Positions 29,801 through 38,091 of a DNA stretch of 64,000 nucleotides are shown here, piece after piece. Positions within the stretch are counted from its first letter, which is position 1. Each line of letters opens with the position of its first letter. The notes under the pieces are model-generated. The model saw nothing but the letters and a program-made list of their open reading frames with translations, was not told the origin of the DNA and did no database searches. Source of the DNA: Sphingobacteriaceae bacterium GW460-11-11-14-LB5 (GTDB lineage: Bacteria > Bacteroidota > Bacteroidia > Sphingobacteriales > Sphingobacteriaceae); assembly GCA_002151545.1 (NCBI GenBank), contig CP021237.1, forward strand, positions 1,550,001 through 1,614,000. The letters run 5' to 3'. The position numbers and the translations under genes are program-made.

Positions 29801-32800
29801 ATGATGTCACCATTACTAACGGTACAAACGATAGCAACGGTAAAGTAACACTCGATCCGGCAACAGGAGCAGTGAGTGTGGCAGCCAACACACCAGCAGG
29901 TGTTTATACTTTAACCTACACGATCACCGATAAACTGGATGCTTCGAAAACTTCTACCGCAACGGTTAAGGTTACGGTTTCATCCGGAGCATTATTGGCG
30001 AAAGATGATGCAGGTACTTCAAATTCGGTAACCGGTGGAACAGCGGTAGCCAATGTTTTGACAAACGATACTTACAATGGAACGACAACCGCTCCGACTT
30101 TAAACGACGTCACCATTACCAACGGTACGAATGATAGCAACGGTAAAGTAACACTCGATCCGGCTACTGGAGCGGTAAGTGTGTCAGCCAACACACCGGC
30201 TGGCGTTTATACCTTAACTTATACGATCACCGATAAACTGGATGCTTCGAAAACGTCTACCGCAACGGTAAAAGTAAACGTGGCTTCAGGTGCTTTATTG
30301 GCGAAGGATGATTCGGGAAGTGCAAACGGTCTGGTAGGGGGAGTAGCTGTAAATAATGTCCTTTCTAATGATAGTTATAATGGAACTTCAACCGCACCAA
30401 CCTTAAATGATGTAAACTTATCGCAGATTTCGACTACAAATCCTAACGTAACACTTAATGTTTTAACCGGACAGGTAGAGGTAAAACCAAATACACCAGC
30501 AGGTATTTACACCTTAGTTTATGAAATCGTAGATAAATTAGATGCAAATCAAACTAAACAAGCTACAGTAACCATCACGGTTGCTGCACCTGCATTGGTT
30601 GCCACAAACGATAGCGGAAATGCAAACGGCTTCACCGGCGGAACAGCAGTTGAAAATGTATTGCTTAACGATACCTACAACGGCAATCCGGCTACCTTAA
30701 ATGAAGTGAAACTAAGTCAGGTTTCGACTACGAATCCGAATGTTACTTTAGATGTGACAACCGGAAAGGTGAATGTTGCACCAAACACGCCGGCAGGAAC
30801 TTATACTTTGGTTTACCAGATCGAAGATAAACTGAACCCAGGCAAGACGAAAACAGCTACGGTAACCATCACGGTTGCTGCACCTGCATTGGCTGCCACA
30901 AACGATAGCGGAAATGCAAACGGCTTCACTGGCGGGACAGCAGTTGAAAATGTATTGCTTAACGATACCTACAACGGTAACCCGGCTACCTTAAATGAAG
31001 TGAAATTAAGTCAGGTTTCGACCACCAATCCGAATGTTACTTTAGATGTGACAACCGGACAAGTGAATGTTGCACCAAATACGCCGGCAGGAACTTATAC
31101 TTTGGTTTACCAGATCGAAGATAAACTGAACCCAGGTCAGACGAAAACGGCTACAGTAACCATCACGGTTGCTGCACCTGCATTGGCAGCCACAAACGAT
31201 AGCGGAAATGCAAACGGCTTCACCGGCGGAACTGCAGTTGAAAATGTATTGCTTAACGATACCTACAACGGTAACCCGGCTACCTTAAACGAGGTGAAAT
31301 TAAGCCAGGTTTCGACCACGAATCCAAATGTTACTTTAGATGTGGCAACCGGAAAAGTGAATGTGGCACCAAATACGCCGGCAGGAACTTATACTTTGGT
31401 TTACCAGATCGAAGATAAACTGAACCCAGGTCAGACGAAAACGGCTACGGTAACCATCACGGTTGCTGCACCTGCATTGGCTGCCACAAACGATAGCGGA
31501 AATGCAAACGGCTTCACTGGTGGAACGGCAGTTGAAAATGTATTGCTTAACGATACCTACAACGGTAACCCGGCTACCTTAAATGAAGTGAAACTAAGCC
31601 AGGTTTCGACCACCAATCCAAATGTTACTTTAGATGTGACAACCGGAAAAGTGAATGTTGCACCAAATACGCCGGCAGGAACTTATACTTTGGTTTACCA
31701 GATCGAAGATAAACTGAACCCAGGCCAGACGAAAACGGCTACAGTAACCATCACGGTTGGTACCAGTACCATTCTGGCCAAAGATGATACCGGAACAGCA
31801 AATGGTTTTACAGGTGGTACAGCTGTTGAAAATATCCTGGTTAACGATAAGTATAATGATGCTTCACCTGCGACTACCGCTACGGTTACCATCAATCAGA
31901 TTTCAACTTCAAATCCAAAAATTAACATCGATGCAGCAAGCGGAAAAGTAAATGTTGCAGCAGGAACGCTTCCTGGAGTTTATACCTTGACTTATCAGAT
32001 TACCGATAAACTGGATGTGGCAAAAACTTCAATAGCAATCGTTACGGTAAACATCCCGAACTGGATAACTGATCTTCAGGTAAGCAAAACCGCCAATGTA
32101 ACTGGTGTTGAAACCAATGGCGATATCAGTTATACGATCACCATCAAAAACAACGGACCAGCAACGGTATTAAGTGGTGAATCCATTGCATTGATAGAAA
32201 ATCTTCCGGCAGGTTTAGAAAATATAACCTATAACACAACGGGAGGAACATACAGTTCGTCAGGCAATGCCTTTACCCTAACTGCAGATTTACTGGCAGG
32301 TGAACAGGTAAGTTTAACGGTTAACGGACATGTTGCAGCAGGATTTACCGGTGTAAATTTAGTCAATAGTGTTTCCCTAAATCCAACAGGTAAAACAACA
32401 GATCCTGAAAATGTAAACAACCAATCAACCGTTACCACACCGATCATGAAAGGCAAAGTAACATTGGTTAAAACAGCTGTGCTAAGTGCAGATGGTAACA
32501 GCATTACTTACACCTTTAACATCACCAATATGGGCGAGGTAGCCTTAAATCATGTGGTGTTAACTGATCAGAAATTAGCTTTAAATCAAACATTTTTAAC
32601 AGCATTAGCCGTAGGAGCGAGTTTTACCTACAATCAGGTTTATATCCTTTCACAAAGTGATAAAGATGCCGGATCAGTAAGTAACAGCGCTTCGGTAAGT
32701 GCCAAAACACCAGCAGGAAATACGGTTACAGATATTTCCGGAACTGCAGCTGGAAACGATAATCCTACGGAAACACCAGTTTTGAATACGTCTTCACTAA

Positions 32801-35613
32801 CTTTTACGAAAGTAGCCAGTGCCGTAGGAACGAAAATTGGCGAGTCGATCGATTATAACTTTACCATTACCAATACCGGAAGTGTGACGCTAAGTAATTT
32901 AAGCGTGAGCGATGCTGCGGTTGATGCAGGATCGATCAAACCAGCAAGCATTTCAACTTTGGCACCTGGCGAAAGTGTTAATGTTACGGCAAAACACACC
33001 TTAACACAAAACGACATTAACCAGGGATCGTTTACCAACCAGGCATCCATAAAATTAACCGATAATAAAGGAAATACAATTAATCAGTTATCCGACGATC
33101 CATCTACGCCGGCACCAAATGATGCTACAGTAACCAAATTAACGCCTTCACCAGGTTTCACCTTAACCAAAGCTGCCACAAACAGTGCAACCAAGGCTGG
33201 TGATGTAATCAATTACAGCATTATATTTAAAAATACCGGGAATGTAACCTTAACCGATATTACATTAGTTGACGCCAATGCCGATGCGGGTAGTTTAATA
33301 CCGGCGAATATCACTTCGGTATTGCCAGGCGCTACCGTTAATATTACAGCTAAACATACCGTAAAACAAAGTGATGTAAACGCTGGTGGTTTCAGTAATC
33401 AGGTAAGTGCAAACGTAAAAGACCCGAAAGGAAATACGATTGTAAAAGTATCCGACGATCCATCAACTCCTGCAGCAGATGATGCCACCTTTACCGCAAT
33501 TGTGGCCAATCCATCGGTTAGGTTTACTAAAATATTTGCCAATAGCGCGGGGGTGGTTAAAGTAATTGAGTACAACATTCAGGTAACCAATACCGGAAAT
33601 GTTACCTTAACCAATATTGTGGTAACTGATGAGGGTGCCGATCCGGGAAGTATTACGCCTGCTACCATCAGTAAATTAGAACCTGCAGAAACTGCATTGA
33701 TTTTAGCACGACACACCTTAACGCAACCAGAAATTGATCATGGCAAGTTTGTAAATCAGGCGGGTTTGGTTGCCAACTATTCGGGCGCTAATAAACTGAG
33801 TAAACTTTCAGATGATCCGAGAACCCTGGCACCTGATGATCCTACGGTATTCCCGATCAAAGAAACACCAGGCCTTACTTTGGTTAAAACAGGTGTTTTA
33901 AGTGCTGATGGAAATTCGGTTACCTATACTTTTACGGCAAAAAATACCGGGAATGTGACGCTAAACAATTTCAGTTTGCTTGATCCAAAAATTTCATCAA
34001 CGCTTACGTTCACACCTGCAAGTATCGCACCTGATCAAACGGCAGTGGCCACAGCCATTTATGCCATTACGCAGGCAGAGAAAAATGCAAGTTCGGTAAG
34101 AAACACAGCTACATTAACGGCCACTACACCAGCAGGAACTTCAGTTTCGGATATTTCGGGAACCGAGGAAGACAACGATTATCCTACTATTTTAGAATTG
34201 CCAAAAATCGTAAGTTCAAAAACAGTTACCGATGCCAGTAATAATGGAAAGGCTGAAGCAAATGAGGTTTTAACTTATCGCATTATCGTTAAAAACAACG
34301 GAAATACAGCCAGAACAGGTGTGAAGATTACCGATGCCATTCCTGCTAATACGACTTATGTAAGCGCCAGTGCAGATAATAGCGGGTCGTTAACCGGCAA
34401 TATATTAAACTGGAACAATTTGACTATTCCTGCCAACGGACAGGTACAGGTAAGCTTCAAAGTAACGGTTAATGCTATCATTCCTTCGGGTGTGTTAAGC
34501 GTGAACAACACGGCTACCGTAACCGATCCTGGAAATGCCTCAACACCATTAAGCCCAACGGTATCCATCCCTACAGAAGGAATGCTGGAAGGTAGTAAAT
34601 CGGTTGCTGACAATAAAGGCAATAAAGATGGCAAAGCACAGGCCAATGAAATTTTGACTTATTCGCTTCAGGTAAGAAATACAGGCGGATCGGCATTAAA
34701 TGGCGTAACCATAACGGATGAACTTCCTGCAGGCTTAACCTATATTCCGAACTCGGTTTCAGGTTACGGTACGGTTATGGGCAACACTTTGAAATGGACG
34801 ATTAATATGCAGGCCAATTCGAGTACTGTATTAACTTTTGATGCGAAAGTTGCACCAGATGTAAATAGCTACAATACCATAAAAAATGTGGCCATCATGA
34901 CGAGCCCGACGGGAACAAGCATTAACCCGGAAGCACTTGTAGCTGTAGATAATTCGGCTGATTTAATGGTGACAAAGGAATTGTTAACCAAAGGCGATAT
35001 CAAAACAGGTGCGGATGTAACCTATAAAATTACGGTAACCAATAAAGGACCAAACAGGGCAACAGGCGTTACGGTTACCGATAAGCTTGCCACCATTATC
35101 GATGCGCCTAAAGAAATTACGGTTACCATCGGTACAACAACTTATACGACCACCAGCAGAGATTTAGTATGGTTAGTTGGCAGTTTAGATTTAAATCAGA
35201 GTGCCACATTAACCTTTAAAGCAAGAACCTTAGCTGCGGGTGTATTAAATAATTCGGCAACAGTAAAAGCAGATCAGCCAGATCCGGTATTGAACAATAA
35301 CATGGTTCAGGCAGATGCAGCCATTATCACAGGCGATGATTTATTGATCCCGAATCTGTTTACACCTAATGGCGATGGTATAAATGATACTTTCGAGATT
35401 AATGGCCTGGCCCAATTTGCTGAAAACGAAATCACCATTGTTAACCGCTGGGGTAACGAAGTGTTCCGCGCTAAAGCTTACCAGAATAACTGGACGGGCG
35501 AAGGCTTGAATGAGGGAACTTATTATTACCTGCTACGTGTTAAAAAAGCCGGAAATAATGAGTGGAAAGTATTTAAAGGTTATATCACCCTGATCAGGGC
35601 ATTTAAAAACTAA
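17872..35613 (+). CDS. Giant T9SS-secreted repeat adhesin (5913 residues)
   Basis: This cell-surface or secreted protein is predicted to be exported by Sec and then T9SS. A signal peptide with a long basic n-region ends near residue 36 (ATA before QTYKTHY). Residues ~38-490 form an IgGFc-binding-like domain. Next come a DUF11 domain (~558-690), Ig/PKD-like domains (~690-1140), six 75-residue Ig-like repeats each with two Cys (~1140-1586), and DUF11-like domains (~1690-1925). Twenty-one ~101-residue repeats (~2022-4141) and four 98-residue repeats with flanking variants (~4142-4730) follow. About nine DUF11-type domains (~4730-5820) precede a CHU_C type B sorting domain with [11 protein letters not shown] at ~5829-5839. 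No enzyme motif is seen, so adhesion or matrix function is inferred. The PorP/SprF gene follows after 17 bases. The start has an AGGTGG sequence 3 bases upstream. Confidence 0.92.
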   Translation: MNKIIQRFLFSFQKETRFKLMALSLFLLVSYSSATAQTYKTHYIAPAPWQYWSSANEIVISTNTAGTTATVKKSDGSSITTLTPTPGNPAVYRFAGDPVGLAKNSLNTILNAAGIIVTGNNPIAVNIRNVASDDIPAGAYSSTNDQYIKGNASLFSFGDAAVGNAFRVGYYRDGDLNGVAASVSTKRPVYSILAIENNTTIKLNGTAITTLNAGQSYILQAAMGSLVETSGPVVMNTGINVDAPEACGDGAYNPVPPISSLGNEYVVIRGKGNNTAEQTTIIASEANTNVTVSNFDHNGVLQSTNTYNLIAEGSFITFPNGVSTGTNTGNVQVGDASSGSRIVATKNVVAYSGTANQCEVDIATLAPLSACGGSLKAETYKFRGNNLGDLPYFAYLITKSSTDKIYLTTNGGSPAFNNTDVETIPGVGVRRQLGSSGAYAIDFENTNIGNPNSFYLSSNTRWTVAMVQSGGGFSMSNFLSPFPEKALKPTFAQADCASALLSADANSNAPFQWYLNGVAIAGATARTYQATVSGSYTITSTLDCGISSQSLPVTIALCNVDLILTKAVDDTSPAKGGTVNFTITVKNSNVASGTVTGTGNAIAVSATDLLPSGYTYVSSVAATGTSYDPTTGLWSIGSMNAGQSLTLTITAKVNNSGNYNNTATVTGPQADPVLSNNTASASVTPVNISLTSATGTDNQSICVGGTTTAIQYLITGTPIVLVTGLGSSGLNYGTTTSNGNTILTIDAGTVSNAGNYNYTVRATYASPSVTVINATGSIVVSPQVTTPVFTLGATSSRCQGFGTQTYSATASNATGITYSISPANSGVVNANTGAVTWSSVYNGTATITATAVGICGTKTANHTVTINSTGTISGAATVCSGSNGTLTLSGAPSTVVRWESSTDNGINWTTIANTTTTLNYSNIAATTLYRAIVSGGGCTNAASGTANVTVTPRPVIANQTYYICKTGSFTFAPIDVPNGTTYTWSSPTLSSANITGGTAGTDQLSVNQTLTNSGTTLQTATYTVTPTYSSCSGNAFTITVYVVPTLTATASGTSICSASAFSVTPNSNVNGTSYTWTAVLANGTASGFSNQSTAVTAPISQTLTNTSGADATVRYTVTPIYNGCSGATFTFDVIVRTATPAPTASNQTFCEISNATVANLAAAETSVKWYTQATGGTALASGTALTNGTYYASQTLNGCESASRAQITVTITATPAPTASNQTFCEISNATVANLAAAGTSVKWYTQATGGTALASGTALTNGTYYASQTLNSCESASRAQITVTITATAAPTASNQTFCEISNATVANLAAAGTTVKWYTQATGGTALASTTALTNGTYYASQTLNSCESATRAQITVTITATPAPTSSNQTFCEIASATVANLAAAGTSVKWYTQATGGTALASTTALTNGTYYASQTLNSCESASRAQITVTITATAAPTASNQTFCEISNATVANLAAAGTTVKWYTQATGGTALASGTALTNGTYYASQTLNGCESASRAQITVTITATPAPTASNQTFCEISNATVANLAAAGTSVKWYTQATGGTALASGTALTNGTYYASQTLNSCESASRAQITVTIYQTPKGFNDTRTLDCAGSFSYNIQTLNINNTANGGNSVPASFTWTVNSNTNVTGAANGTGNTITQTLINTSNSIQTIVYTITPKATVTGGCVGNAFTVTVSVPVCSSISITKSADVSSVNKAGNVIHYTITVSNTGNANQNNVIVSDPLLGGALSNPTKTGNTDNILEKGEIWTYNGSYTVLQSDLNNNGNPTNNLGKVTNTASVSTTELPTAKTATADVNIALSPAVTLVKTGTLNINGNSISYLFTVKNTGNVTLNNLVITDSKVTGTITLAATTLAPGMSTTATASYTISTAEKALGSVSNTATVSGKDPLNGTVSDISGTTEGNNTPTVTNTGVYAVDDEGTLNAVTGGVAVNNVLVNDKVNGNQATLANVTISQISSSNPNISIDPATGKVNVLPGTPVGTYTLVYQIEDKANPGNVKEATVTVHLISGAILAVDNSGSANSVTGGTAVANILGNDTYNGGAQANLSNVTITNGTNDSNGKVTLDPATGAVSVAANTPAGVYTLTYTITDKLDALKTSTATVKVTVASGALLAKDDAGTANSVTGGTAVANVLTNDTYNGTTTAPTLNDVTITNGTNDSNGKVTLDPATGAVSVAANTPAGVYTLTYTITDKLDASKTSTATVKVTVNSGTLLAKDDAGTSNSVTGGTAVANVLANDTYNGTTVAPTLADVTITNGSNDSNGKVTLDPATGAVSVAANTPAGVYTLTYTITDKLDALKTSTATVKVTVASGALLAKDDAGTANSVTGGTAVANVLTNDTYNGTTTAPTLNDVTITNGTNDSNGKVTLDPATGAVSVAANTPAGVYTLTYTITDKLDASKTSTATVKVTVNSGTLLAKDDAGTSNSVTGGTAVANVLANDTYNGTTVAPTLADVTITNGSNDSNGKVTLDPATGAVSVAANTPAGVYTLTYTITDKLDASKTSTATVKVTVASGTLLAKDDAGTSNSVTGGTAVANVLTNDTYNGTTVAPTLADVTITNGTNDSNGKVTLDPATGAVSVAANTPAGVYTLTYTITDKLDASKTSTATVKVTVASGALLAKDDAGTANSVTGGTAVTNVLTNDTYNGTSTAPTLADVTITNGTNDSNGKVTLDPATGAVSVAANTPAGVYTLTYTITDKLDASKTSTATVKVTVASGALLAKDDAGTSNSVTGGTAVANVLVNDTYNGTTTAPTLNDVTITNGTNDSNGKVTLDPATGAVSVAANTPAGVYTLTYTITDKLDASKTSTATVKVTVASGVILAKDDAGTANSVTGGTAVANVLTNDTYNGTTTAPTLADVTITNGTNDSNGKITLDPATGAVSVAANTPAGVYTLTYTITDKLDASKTSTATVKVTVASGALLAKDDAGTSNSVTGGTAVANVLTNDTYNGTSTAPTLADVTITNGTNDSNGKVTLDPATGAISVGANTPAGVYTLTYTITDKLDASKTSTATVKVTVSSGALLAKDDAGTANSVTGGTAVANVLTNDTYNGTTTAPTLNDVTITNGTNDSNGKVTLDPSTGAVSVAANTPAGIYTLTYTITDKLDASKTSTATVKVTVASGALLAKDDAGTANSVTGGTAVANVLTNDTYNGTATAPTLNDVTITNGTNDSNGKVTLDPATGVVSVAANTPAGVYTLTYTITDKLDASKTSTATVKVTVSSGALLAKDDAGTANSVTGGTAVANVLTNDTYNGTTTAPTLSDVTITNGTNDSNGKVSLDPATGAVSVAANTSAGVYTLIYTITDKLDASKTSTATVKVTVASAALLAKDDAGTSNSVTGGTAVANVLSNDTYNGTATAPTLADVTITNGTNDSNGKVTLDPATGAVSVAANTPAGIYTLTYTITDKLDASKTSTATVKVTVASGTLLAKDDAGTANSVTGGTAVANVLSNDTYNGTTTAPTLADVTITNGTNDSNGKVTLDPATGAVSVAANTPAGVYTLTYTITDKLDASKTSTATVKVTVASAALLAKDDAGTANSVTGGTAVANVLVNDTYNGTTTAPTLNDVTITNGTNDSNGKVTLDPATGAVSVAANTPAGVYTLTYTITDKLDASKTSTATVKVTVASGALLAKDDAGTANSVTGGTAVANVLTNDTYNGTLTAPTLANVTITNGTNDSNGKVILDPATGAVSVAANTPAGVYTLTYTITDKLDASKTSTATVKVTVASAALLAKDDAGTANSVTGGTAVANVLTNDTYNGTLTAPTLANVTITNGTNDSNGKVILDPATGAVSVAANTPAGVYTLTYTITDKLDASKTSTATVKVTVASAALLAKDDAGTANSVTGGTAVANVLVNDTYNGTTTAPTLNDVTITNGTNDSNGKVTLDPATGAVSVAANTLAGIYTLTYTITDKLDASKTSTATVKVTVSSGALLAKDDAGTANSVTGGTAVANVLANDTYNGTTTAPTLNDVTITNGTNDSNGKVTLDPATGAVSVAANTPAGVYTLTYTITDKLDASKTSTATVKVTVSSGALLAKDDAGTSNSVTGGTAVANVLTNDTYNGTTTAPTLNDVTITNGTNDSNGKVTLDPATGAVSVSANTPAGVYTLTYTITDKLDASKTSTATVKVNVASGALLAKDDSGSANGLVGGVAVNNVLSNDSYNGTSTAPTLNDVNLSQISTTNPNVTLNVLTGQVEVKPNTPAGIYTLVYEIVDKLDANQTKQATVTITVAAPALVATNDSGNANGFTGGTAVENVLLNDTYNGNPATLNEVKLSQVSTTNPNVTLDVTTGKVNVAPNTPAGTYTLVYQIEDKLNPGKTKTATVTITVAAPALAATNDSGNANGFTGGTAVENVLLNDTYNGNPATLNEVKLSQVSTTNPNVTLDVTTGQVNVAPNTPAGTYTLVYQIEDKLNPGQTKTATVTITVAAPALAATNDSGNANGFTGGTAVENVLLNDTYNGNPATLNEVKLSQVSTTNPNVTLDVATGKVNVAPNTPAGTYTLVYQIEDKLNPGQTKTATVTITVAAPALAATNDSGNANGFTGGTAVENVLLNDTYNGNPATLNEVKLSQVSTTNPNVTLDVTTGKVNVAPNTPAGTYTLVYQIEDKLNPGQTKTATVTITVGTSTILAKDDTGTANGFTGGTAVENILVNDKYNDASPATTATVTINQISTSNPKINIDAASGKVNVAAGTLPGVYTLTYQITDKLDVAKTSIAIVTVNIPNWITDLQVSKTANVTGVETNGDISYTITIKNNGPATVLSGESIALIENLPAGLENITYNTTGGTYSSSGNAFTLTADLLAGEQVSLTVNGHVAAGFTGVNLVNSVSLNPTGKTTDPENVNNQSTVTTPIMKGKVTLVKTAVLSADGNSITYTFNITNMGEVALNHVVLTDQKLALNQTFLTALAVGASFTYNQVYILSQSDKDAGSVSNSASVSAKTPAGNTVTDISGTAAGNDNPTETPVLNTSSLTFTKVASAVGTKIGESIDYNFTITNTGSVTLSNLSVSDAAVDAGSIKPASISTLAPGESVNVTAKHTLTQNDINQGSFTNQASIKLTDNKGNTINQLSDDPSTPAPNDATVTKLTPSPGFTLTKAATNSATKAGDVINYSIIFKNTGNVTLTDITLVDANADAGSLIPANITSVLPGATVNITAKHTVKQSDVNAGGFSNQVSANVKDPKGNTIVKVSDDPSTPAADDATFTAIVANPSVRFTKIFANSAGVVKVIEYNIQVTNTGNVTLTNIVVTDEGADPGSITPATISKLEPAETALILARHTLTQPEIDHGKFVNQAGLVANYSGANKLSKLSDDPRTLAPDDPTVFPIKETPGLTLVKTGVLSADGNSVTYTFTAKNTGNVTLNNFSLLDPKISSTLTFTPASIAPDQTAVATAIYAITQAEKNASSVRNTATLTATTPAGTSVSDISGTEEDNDYPTILELPKIVSSKTVTDASNNGKAEANEVLTYRIIVKNNGNTARTGVKITDAIPANTTYVSASADNSGSLTGNILNWNNLTIPANGQVQVSFKVTVNAIIPSGVLSVNNTATVTDPGNASTPLSPTVSIPTEGMLEGSKSVADNKGNKDGKAQANEILTYSLQVRNTGGSALNGVTITDELPAGLTYIPNSVSGYGTVMGNTLKWTINMQANSSTVLTFDAKVAPDVNSYNTIKNVAIMTSPTGTSINPEALVAVDNSADLMVTKELLTKGDIKTGADVTYKITVTNKGPNRATGVTVTDKLATIIDAPKEITVTIGTTTYTTTSRDLVWLVGSLDLNQSATLTFKARTLAAGVLNNSATVKADQPDPVLNNNMVQADAAIITGDDLLIPNLFTPNGDGINDTFEINGLAQFAENEITIVNRWGNEVFRAKAYQNNWTGEGLNEGTYYYLLRVKKAGNNEWKVFKGYITLIRAFKN
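17983..19340 (+). other. IgGFc-binding-like N-terminal domain of adhesin 1
   Basis: Residues ~38-490 contain the features of this domain: [10 protein letters not shown], repeated NNTTIKLNG and GQSYIL segments, GPVVMNTG, the cysteine-containing [22 protein letters not shown], and [16 protein letters not shown]. The second giant protein has a collinear copy, with the strongest matches at [23 protein letters not shown] and AYSGTA. The family name comes from a human mucin-like protein; binding of IgG is not implied. In bacteria the domain is found on large surface proteins. Confidence 0.7.
21291..22640 (+). repeat. Six tandem 225-bp Ig-like repeats
   Basis: Six in-frame 75-residue units begin [13 protein letters not shown] and contain [27 protein letters not shown] and [11 protein letters not shown]. 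Each has two Cys (in TFCE and in NSCES or NGCES), probably a disulphide within the domain. They fit the CHU_C-associated Ig-like domain family. Units are nearly identical at DNA level; copies differ mainly by ASGT/ASTT and NGC/NSC variants. Confidence 0.9.
23935..30294 (+). repeat. Twenty-one tandem ~303-bp repeats in adhesin 1
   Basis: Twenty units of exactly 303 bp (101 residues) run from 24235 to 30294, preceded by one 300-bp unit. The consensus includes [38 protein letters not shown] and [19 protein letters not shown]. Variation is confined to a few positions: TAN or TSN, the residue before NDTYNG, the TTTAP/TSTAP/TVAP/TLTAP loop, LNDV or LADV, and the ASGA/SSGA/ASAA/NSGT linker. The units resemble bacterial cadherin/Ig-like surface domains; the family is not certain. 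Confidence 0.95.
30595..31758 (+). repeat. Four tandem 294-bp repeats in adhesin 1
   Basis: Four nearly identical 98-residue units contain [37 protein letters not shown] and [17 protein letters not shown]. They are distant relatives of the 303-bp units, sharing the GG-TAV-N-VL-ND-YNG and T-AG-YTL-Y-I-DKL frameworks. The intermediate unit at 30295-30594 bridges the two types. Confidence 0.92.
35353..35610 (+). other. CHU_C / T9SS type B C-terminal domain of adhesin 1
   Basis: The last ~86 residues contain [36 protein letters not shown] and the ending [11 protein letters not shown]...[11 protein letters not shown]. This is the gliding-motility-associated C-terminal domain used as a type B T9SS sorting signal. 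It shows that the protein is translocated through the T9SS. Confidence 0.95.
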
Positions 35614-35615
35614 TT

Positions 35616-35625
35616 GGGGAGGAAG
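35616..35625 (+). promoter_or_regulatory. Strong Shine-Dalgarno sequence before porP/sprF 1
   Basis: GGGGAGGAAG lies 5 bases before the ATG at 35631, within the 17-base gap after the adhesin stop. Such a strong ribosome-binding site is uncommon in Bacteroidota and suggests high independent translation of the porin-like partner. Confidence 0.6.
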
Positions 35626-35630
35626 ATACG

Positions 35631-36602
35631 ATGAAGAAACTAATAGGATTAATAGCAGGTTTGTTTTTGTGGCTTCCGCAGCCGGTATCTGCACAGCAGG
35701 ATGCCCAGTATAGCCAATACATGTTCAACGGGATTTATATCAACCCCGCTTATGCCGGATATAAAGAGGTGCTGAATGTGCATAGCTTTTACCGTAGCCA
35801 GTGGACAGGGATTACCGGAGCACCAAGAAGCATGTCGCTGGCTGTAGATGCCATTGCAAACAGCGGTAACGTTGGTTTGGCCCTTCAGGTGGCGAGCGAT
35901 AAACTGGGTGCACAGACTAACCTGAGTATTTACGGCAACTATGCCTACCGGATCAGGATGAATGATGATGGTAGCTCGAGATTGGCGCTGGGCTTGGGTG
36001 TGGGCATGGTACAGTTGGGTATCGACGGCTCCATGCTGAACCCGAACAATCCGGAACCAAATCAGCCAGTAGGCATGCAGAGTACCATTGTGCCCGATGC
36101 AAGGGCAGGGGTTTACTTTGCCAACGACAGGTTTTATGCAGGTTTCTCAGCCGATAACCTGATTGCCACTTATATCGATATCGACCGTTATGCTTTTATC
36201 CCACAGCCAAAACCGCATTATTACCTGACCGCCGGAGCTTTGTTTCCGCTTTCAGAAGATTTTCAGGTAAAACCTTCCTTCCTGTTAAAAGATGATCGGG
36301 GGGGACCAACGAGTTTAGATGTGAATGCATTTTTGATGATCAAAGATTTTATCTGGGTAGGCGGTTCGTACCGGACAGGAGTAAAGCTGTATGATAAAAA
36401 CTATTTGCAACGTGATCTTACACCCAGGAACTCTGCCGTAGCAGCGATACAGATTTTTCCGTCAGAAAAACTCAGGATCGGTTATGGTTACGATTTTTCA
36501 ATCGGCCCGTTACAAGGCTATAGCGGCGGAACACACGAGATTTCATTGTCCTATTCGTTCATTAAGCAAAACATCAGATTAGCAACCCCACGGGTGTTTT
36601 AA
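35631..36602 (+). CDS. PorP/SprF-family T9SS outer-membrane protein (copy 1)
   Basis: This 323-residue protein has a signal peptide (MKKLIGLIAGLFLWLPQPVSA, cleavage near 21). The PorP/SprF signature follows: QQDAQYSQYMFNGIYINPAYAGY, then SFYRSQWTGITGAPRSMSLA. Later blocks are beta-barrel-like (GNVGLALQVASDKLG, PHYYLTAGALFPLSEDFQVKPS, LRIGYGYDFSIG) and the sequence ends in RVF. In Flavobacterium, SprF is needed for secretion of the adhesin SprB, and genes of this family typically sit directly behind type B cargo genes. Here it follows the giant adhesin by 17 bases, so it is very likely its dedicated secretion or attachment partner. It is nearly identical to the copy at 63214. Confidence 0.95.
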   Translation: MKKLIGLIAGLFLWLPQPVSAQQDAQYSQYMFNGIYINPAYAGYKEVLNVHSFYRSQWTGITGAPRSMSLAVDAIANSGNVGLALQVASDKLGAQTNLSIYGNYAYRIRMNDDGSSRLALGLGVGMVQLGIDGSMLNPNNPEPNQPVGMQSTIVPDARAGVYFANDRFYAGFSADNLIATYIDIDRYAFIPQPKPHYYLTAGALFPLSEDFQVKPSFLLKDDRGGPTSLDVNAFLMIKDFIWVGGSYRTGVKLYDKNYLQRDLTPRNSAVAAIQIFPSEKLRIGYGYDFSIGPLQGYSGGTHEISLSYSFIKQNIRLATPRVF

Positions 36603-36713
36603 ACAAAACTGTAAACTTGTGTATAATAATATTTACACATTTAAACGAAAAATTAACTACAATTGCGTACAAAAAAATAACTTTTTATTAACTTGCAGAA
36701 TATTCTTAAAATA

Positions 36714-37361
36714 ATGAAAACAAAAAATGCCGTAAGTACTTTTACTGTGCTCATCGCTGATGATCATGAGATCATCCGTCGTGGATTAAAAGGTTTAATA
36801 TCAGACTTTTGGCCTGGTGTTGAAATCATTCATGCATCTACCTTAGAGCAGGCGCTTGTCGAAACAGAAAAATCGCCAAGTTTAATCATCATCGATGTAA
36901 ACTTGCCGGGAGGTAATAACCTGAAGGTAATCGATCAGATTAAACTGGTTCAGCCAAACGCAAAAATTTTGGTATTTTCATCTTTGAATGAGAATATTTA
37001 TGCCGTTCCATATTTAAAATCTGGCGCATCTGGTTACTTAACTAAAAATGCAGAAGAATCTGAAATTGTAACCGCCATTACTACTATTTTAGCTGGCAGT
37101 CGCTATTCGAGCAGAAATGTGAAGGAAAACATGTTCAACAGTATATTGGGTAACGATGCGGATAATCCTTTTACCAAACTTTCGGGCAGGGAATTAGAAG
37201 TAGCAGAATTACTAACAAAGGGGATAGGGGTATTGGAAATTTCTAATCAGCTGAATCTTCAAATGGGTACAGTAAGTACTTATAAACTGAGACTTTTCCA
37301 AAAGCTTAAAATAAAAAGCATTATAGAACTGGCTGAAAAGATGAGTATCTATGAAAGATAA
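36714..37361 (+). CDS. Orphan LuxR-family response regulator
   Basis: The frame opens at a TTG at 36693, but the ATG at 36714 is the better start, giving 215 residues. The receiver domain (about 11-125) has the acidic pair Asp16-Asp17, the phospho-acceptor Asp61 in LIIIDVNLPGG and the conserved Lys111 in GYLTKNAEE. A LuxR-type helix-turn-helix occupies ~153-210 (LSGRELEVAELLTKGIGVLEIS, then MGTVSTYKLRLFQKL). No histidine kinase is nearby. It lies between the two adhesin cassettes, 111 bases after porP/sprF 1, and is therefore a candidate regulator of one or both. That link is positional only. A terminator overlaps its stop codon. Confidence 0.92.
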   Translation: MKTKNAVSTFTVLIADDHEIIRRGLKGLISDFWPGVEIIHASTLEQALVETEKSPSLIIIDVNLPGGNNLKVIDQIKLVQPNAKILVFSSLNENIYAVPYLKSGASGYLTKNAEESEIVTAITTILAGSRYSSRNVKENMFNSILGNDADNPFTKLSGRELEVAELLTKGIGVLEISNQLNLQMGTVSTYKLRLFQKLKIKSIIELAEKMSIYER

Positions 37362-37388
37362 AAAGAGTATTTACTCTTTTTATCTTTT
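37354..37388. terminator. Bidirectional terminator overlapping the regulator stop codon
   Basis: A 16-bp stem (37354-37369 with 37372-37387) centred on GAGTATTTACTC includes the TAA stop of the response regulator. Its A- and T-rich arms make it usable in both directions. The minus-strand small gene ends at 37389, immediately beside it. Confidence 0.75.
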
Positions 37389-37574
37389 CTAAGCCTTTTT
37401 GTTTTTATCTACAGTACCTGGTCCGCCCGTTCCTGATTCGTTAGGTGTGGAGCCAGCCTGTCCAAATTTATCTGAAGAACCCTTTCCATTTTGATCGAAG
37501 GAGGCCTTTTCCTTTGCGCTTCCTTTACTTTTACTCCCTTTTTCCGCTGTGTTTTGATTGTCTTTAGTTTTCAT
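37389..37574 (-). CDS. Small disordered Lys/Gly/Ser-rich protein
   Basis: This 61-residue protein (MKTKDNQNTAEKGSKSKGSA at the start) is very hydrophilic, with no hydrophobic core, signal peptide or cysteine. Lys, Gly, Ser, Asn and Asp dominate, and it ends in VDKNKKA. It is probably intrinsically disordered. It has its own ATG with an AGGTATCTT leader and ends at a bidirectional terminator, which supports a real gene. Small proteins of this composition are often stress-related or nucleic-acid-associated, but I recognise no family. Confidence 0.6.
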   Translation of the reverse strand: MKTKDNQNTAEKGSKSKGSAKEKASFDQNGKGSSDKFGQAGSTPNESGTGGPGTVDKNKKA

Positions 37575-37860
37575 AAGATACCTAATTGATTACTATCTCA
37601 ACATTTTAAAACAGTCAAAGTTTTATTTAATTCATTTGTGTTAACGTTTAGATTCCAGAGAAAATGATTTTGGCTATTCTAAATGAATAGCGCATTCAAG
37701 AGTTGTTACCTGACCTAAGTATAAGCCTTAAACGAATATAGCTAAAAGTTGTATTTATTTAGTTGATCAGGATCAATATATCTGGGTCGCAGGCTCTGGT
37801 AAAAACAGGCCAATTTAACTTTAGATAGCTGTTTTTTTTGACAAAAATCAAATTGATGTT

Positions 37861-37895
37861 TTTGTGTATAATTAATTATACGTATTTTAGATTTG
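37861..37895 (+). promoter_or_regulatory. Candidate promoter of the second adhesin cassette
   Basis: TTTG at 37861-37864 and TAGATTTG at 37888-37895 are spaced by 23 bases and fit the Bacteroidota promoter form. A second -7-like box, TATCTTTG, is at 37923-37930. The rest of the 517-base gap (37575-38091) is AT-rich with a small hairpin TATCATT-ctt-AATGATA (38053-38069) shortly before the start codon. Confidence 0.4.
37866..37881. promoter_or_regulatory. Perfect 16-bp palindrome between promoter boxes
   Basis: GTATAATTAATTATAC is a perfect palindrome lying between the candidate -33 and -7 boxes of the second cassette. That position would let a bound dimer block or aid the polymerase. The binding protein is unknown, and AT-rich palindromes can arise by chance. 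Confidence 0.35.
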
Positions 37896-38091
37896 CCGTA
37901 AAAATATTGATACTTAATAATATATCTTTGTATACTTTGATGAACAGAATGAACGGCTTAAATTAATTGCTCATAAAATTTTCAATTTTTAAAACCACAG
38001 GTTTTAAGATTACGTAAATATTTCTTGAAATAAAAACAGCTTTTTAGAACGATATCATTCTTAATGATACAGGTACCTATCATCCCAGCGT

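Noticed and set aside
23935..30294. Regular direct repeats considered as a CRISPR or satellite array
   Set aside because: Units are 303 bp, stay in frame, encode conserved domains and lack short repeat/spacer structure or cas genes.
21231..34646. Many open frames of 60-100 codons on the minus strand within adhesin 1
   Set aside because: They repeat with the 225-bp and 303-bp periods and are mirror images of the Thr/Val/Ala-rich coding repeats; none has its own start signals or a recognisable product.
36693..36713. Seven-residue N-terminal extension of the second response regulator from TTG
   Set aside because: The ATG at 36714 is the stronger start and gives a normal receiver-domain N-terminus.
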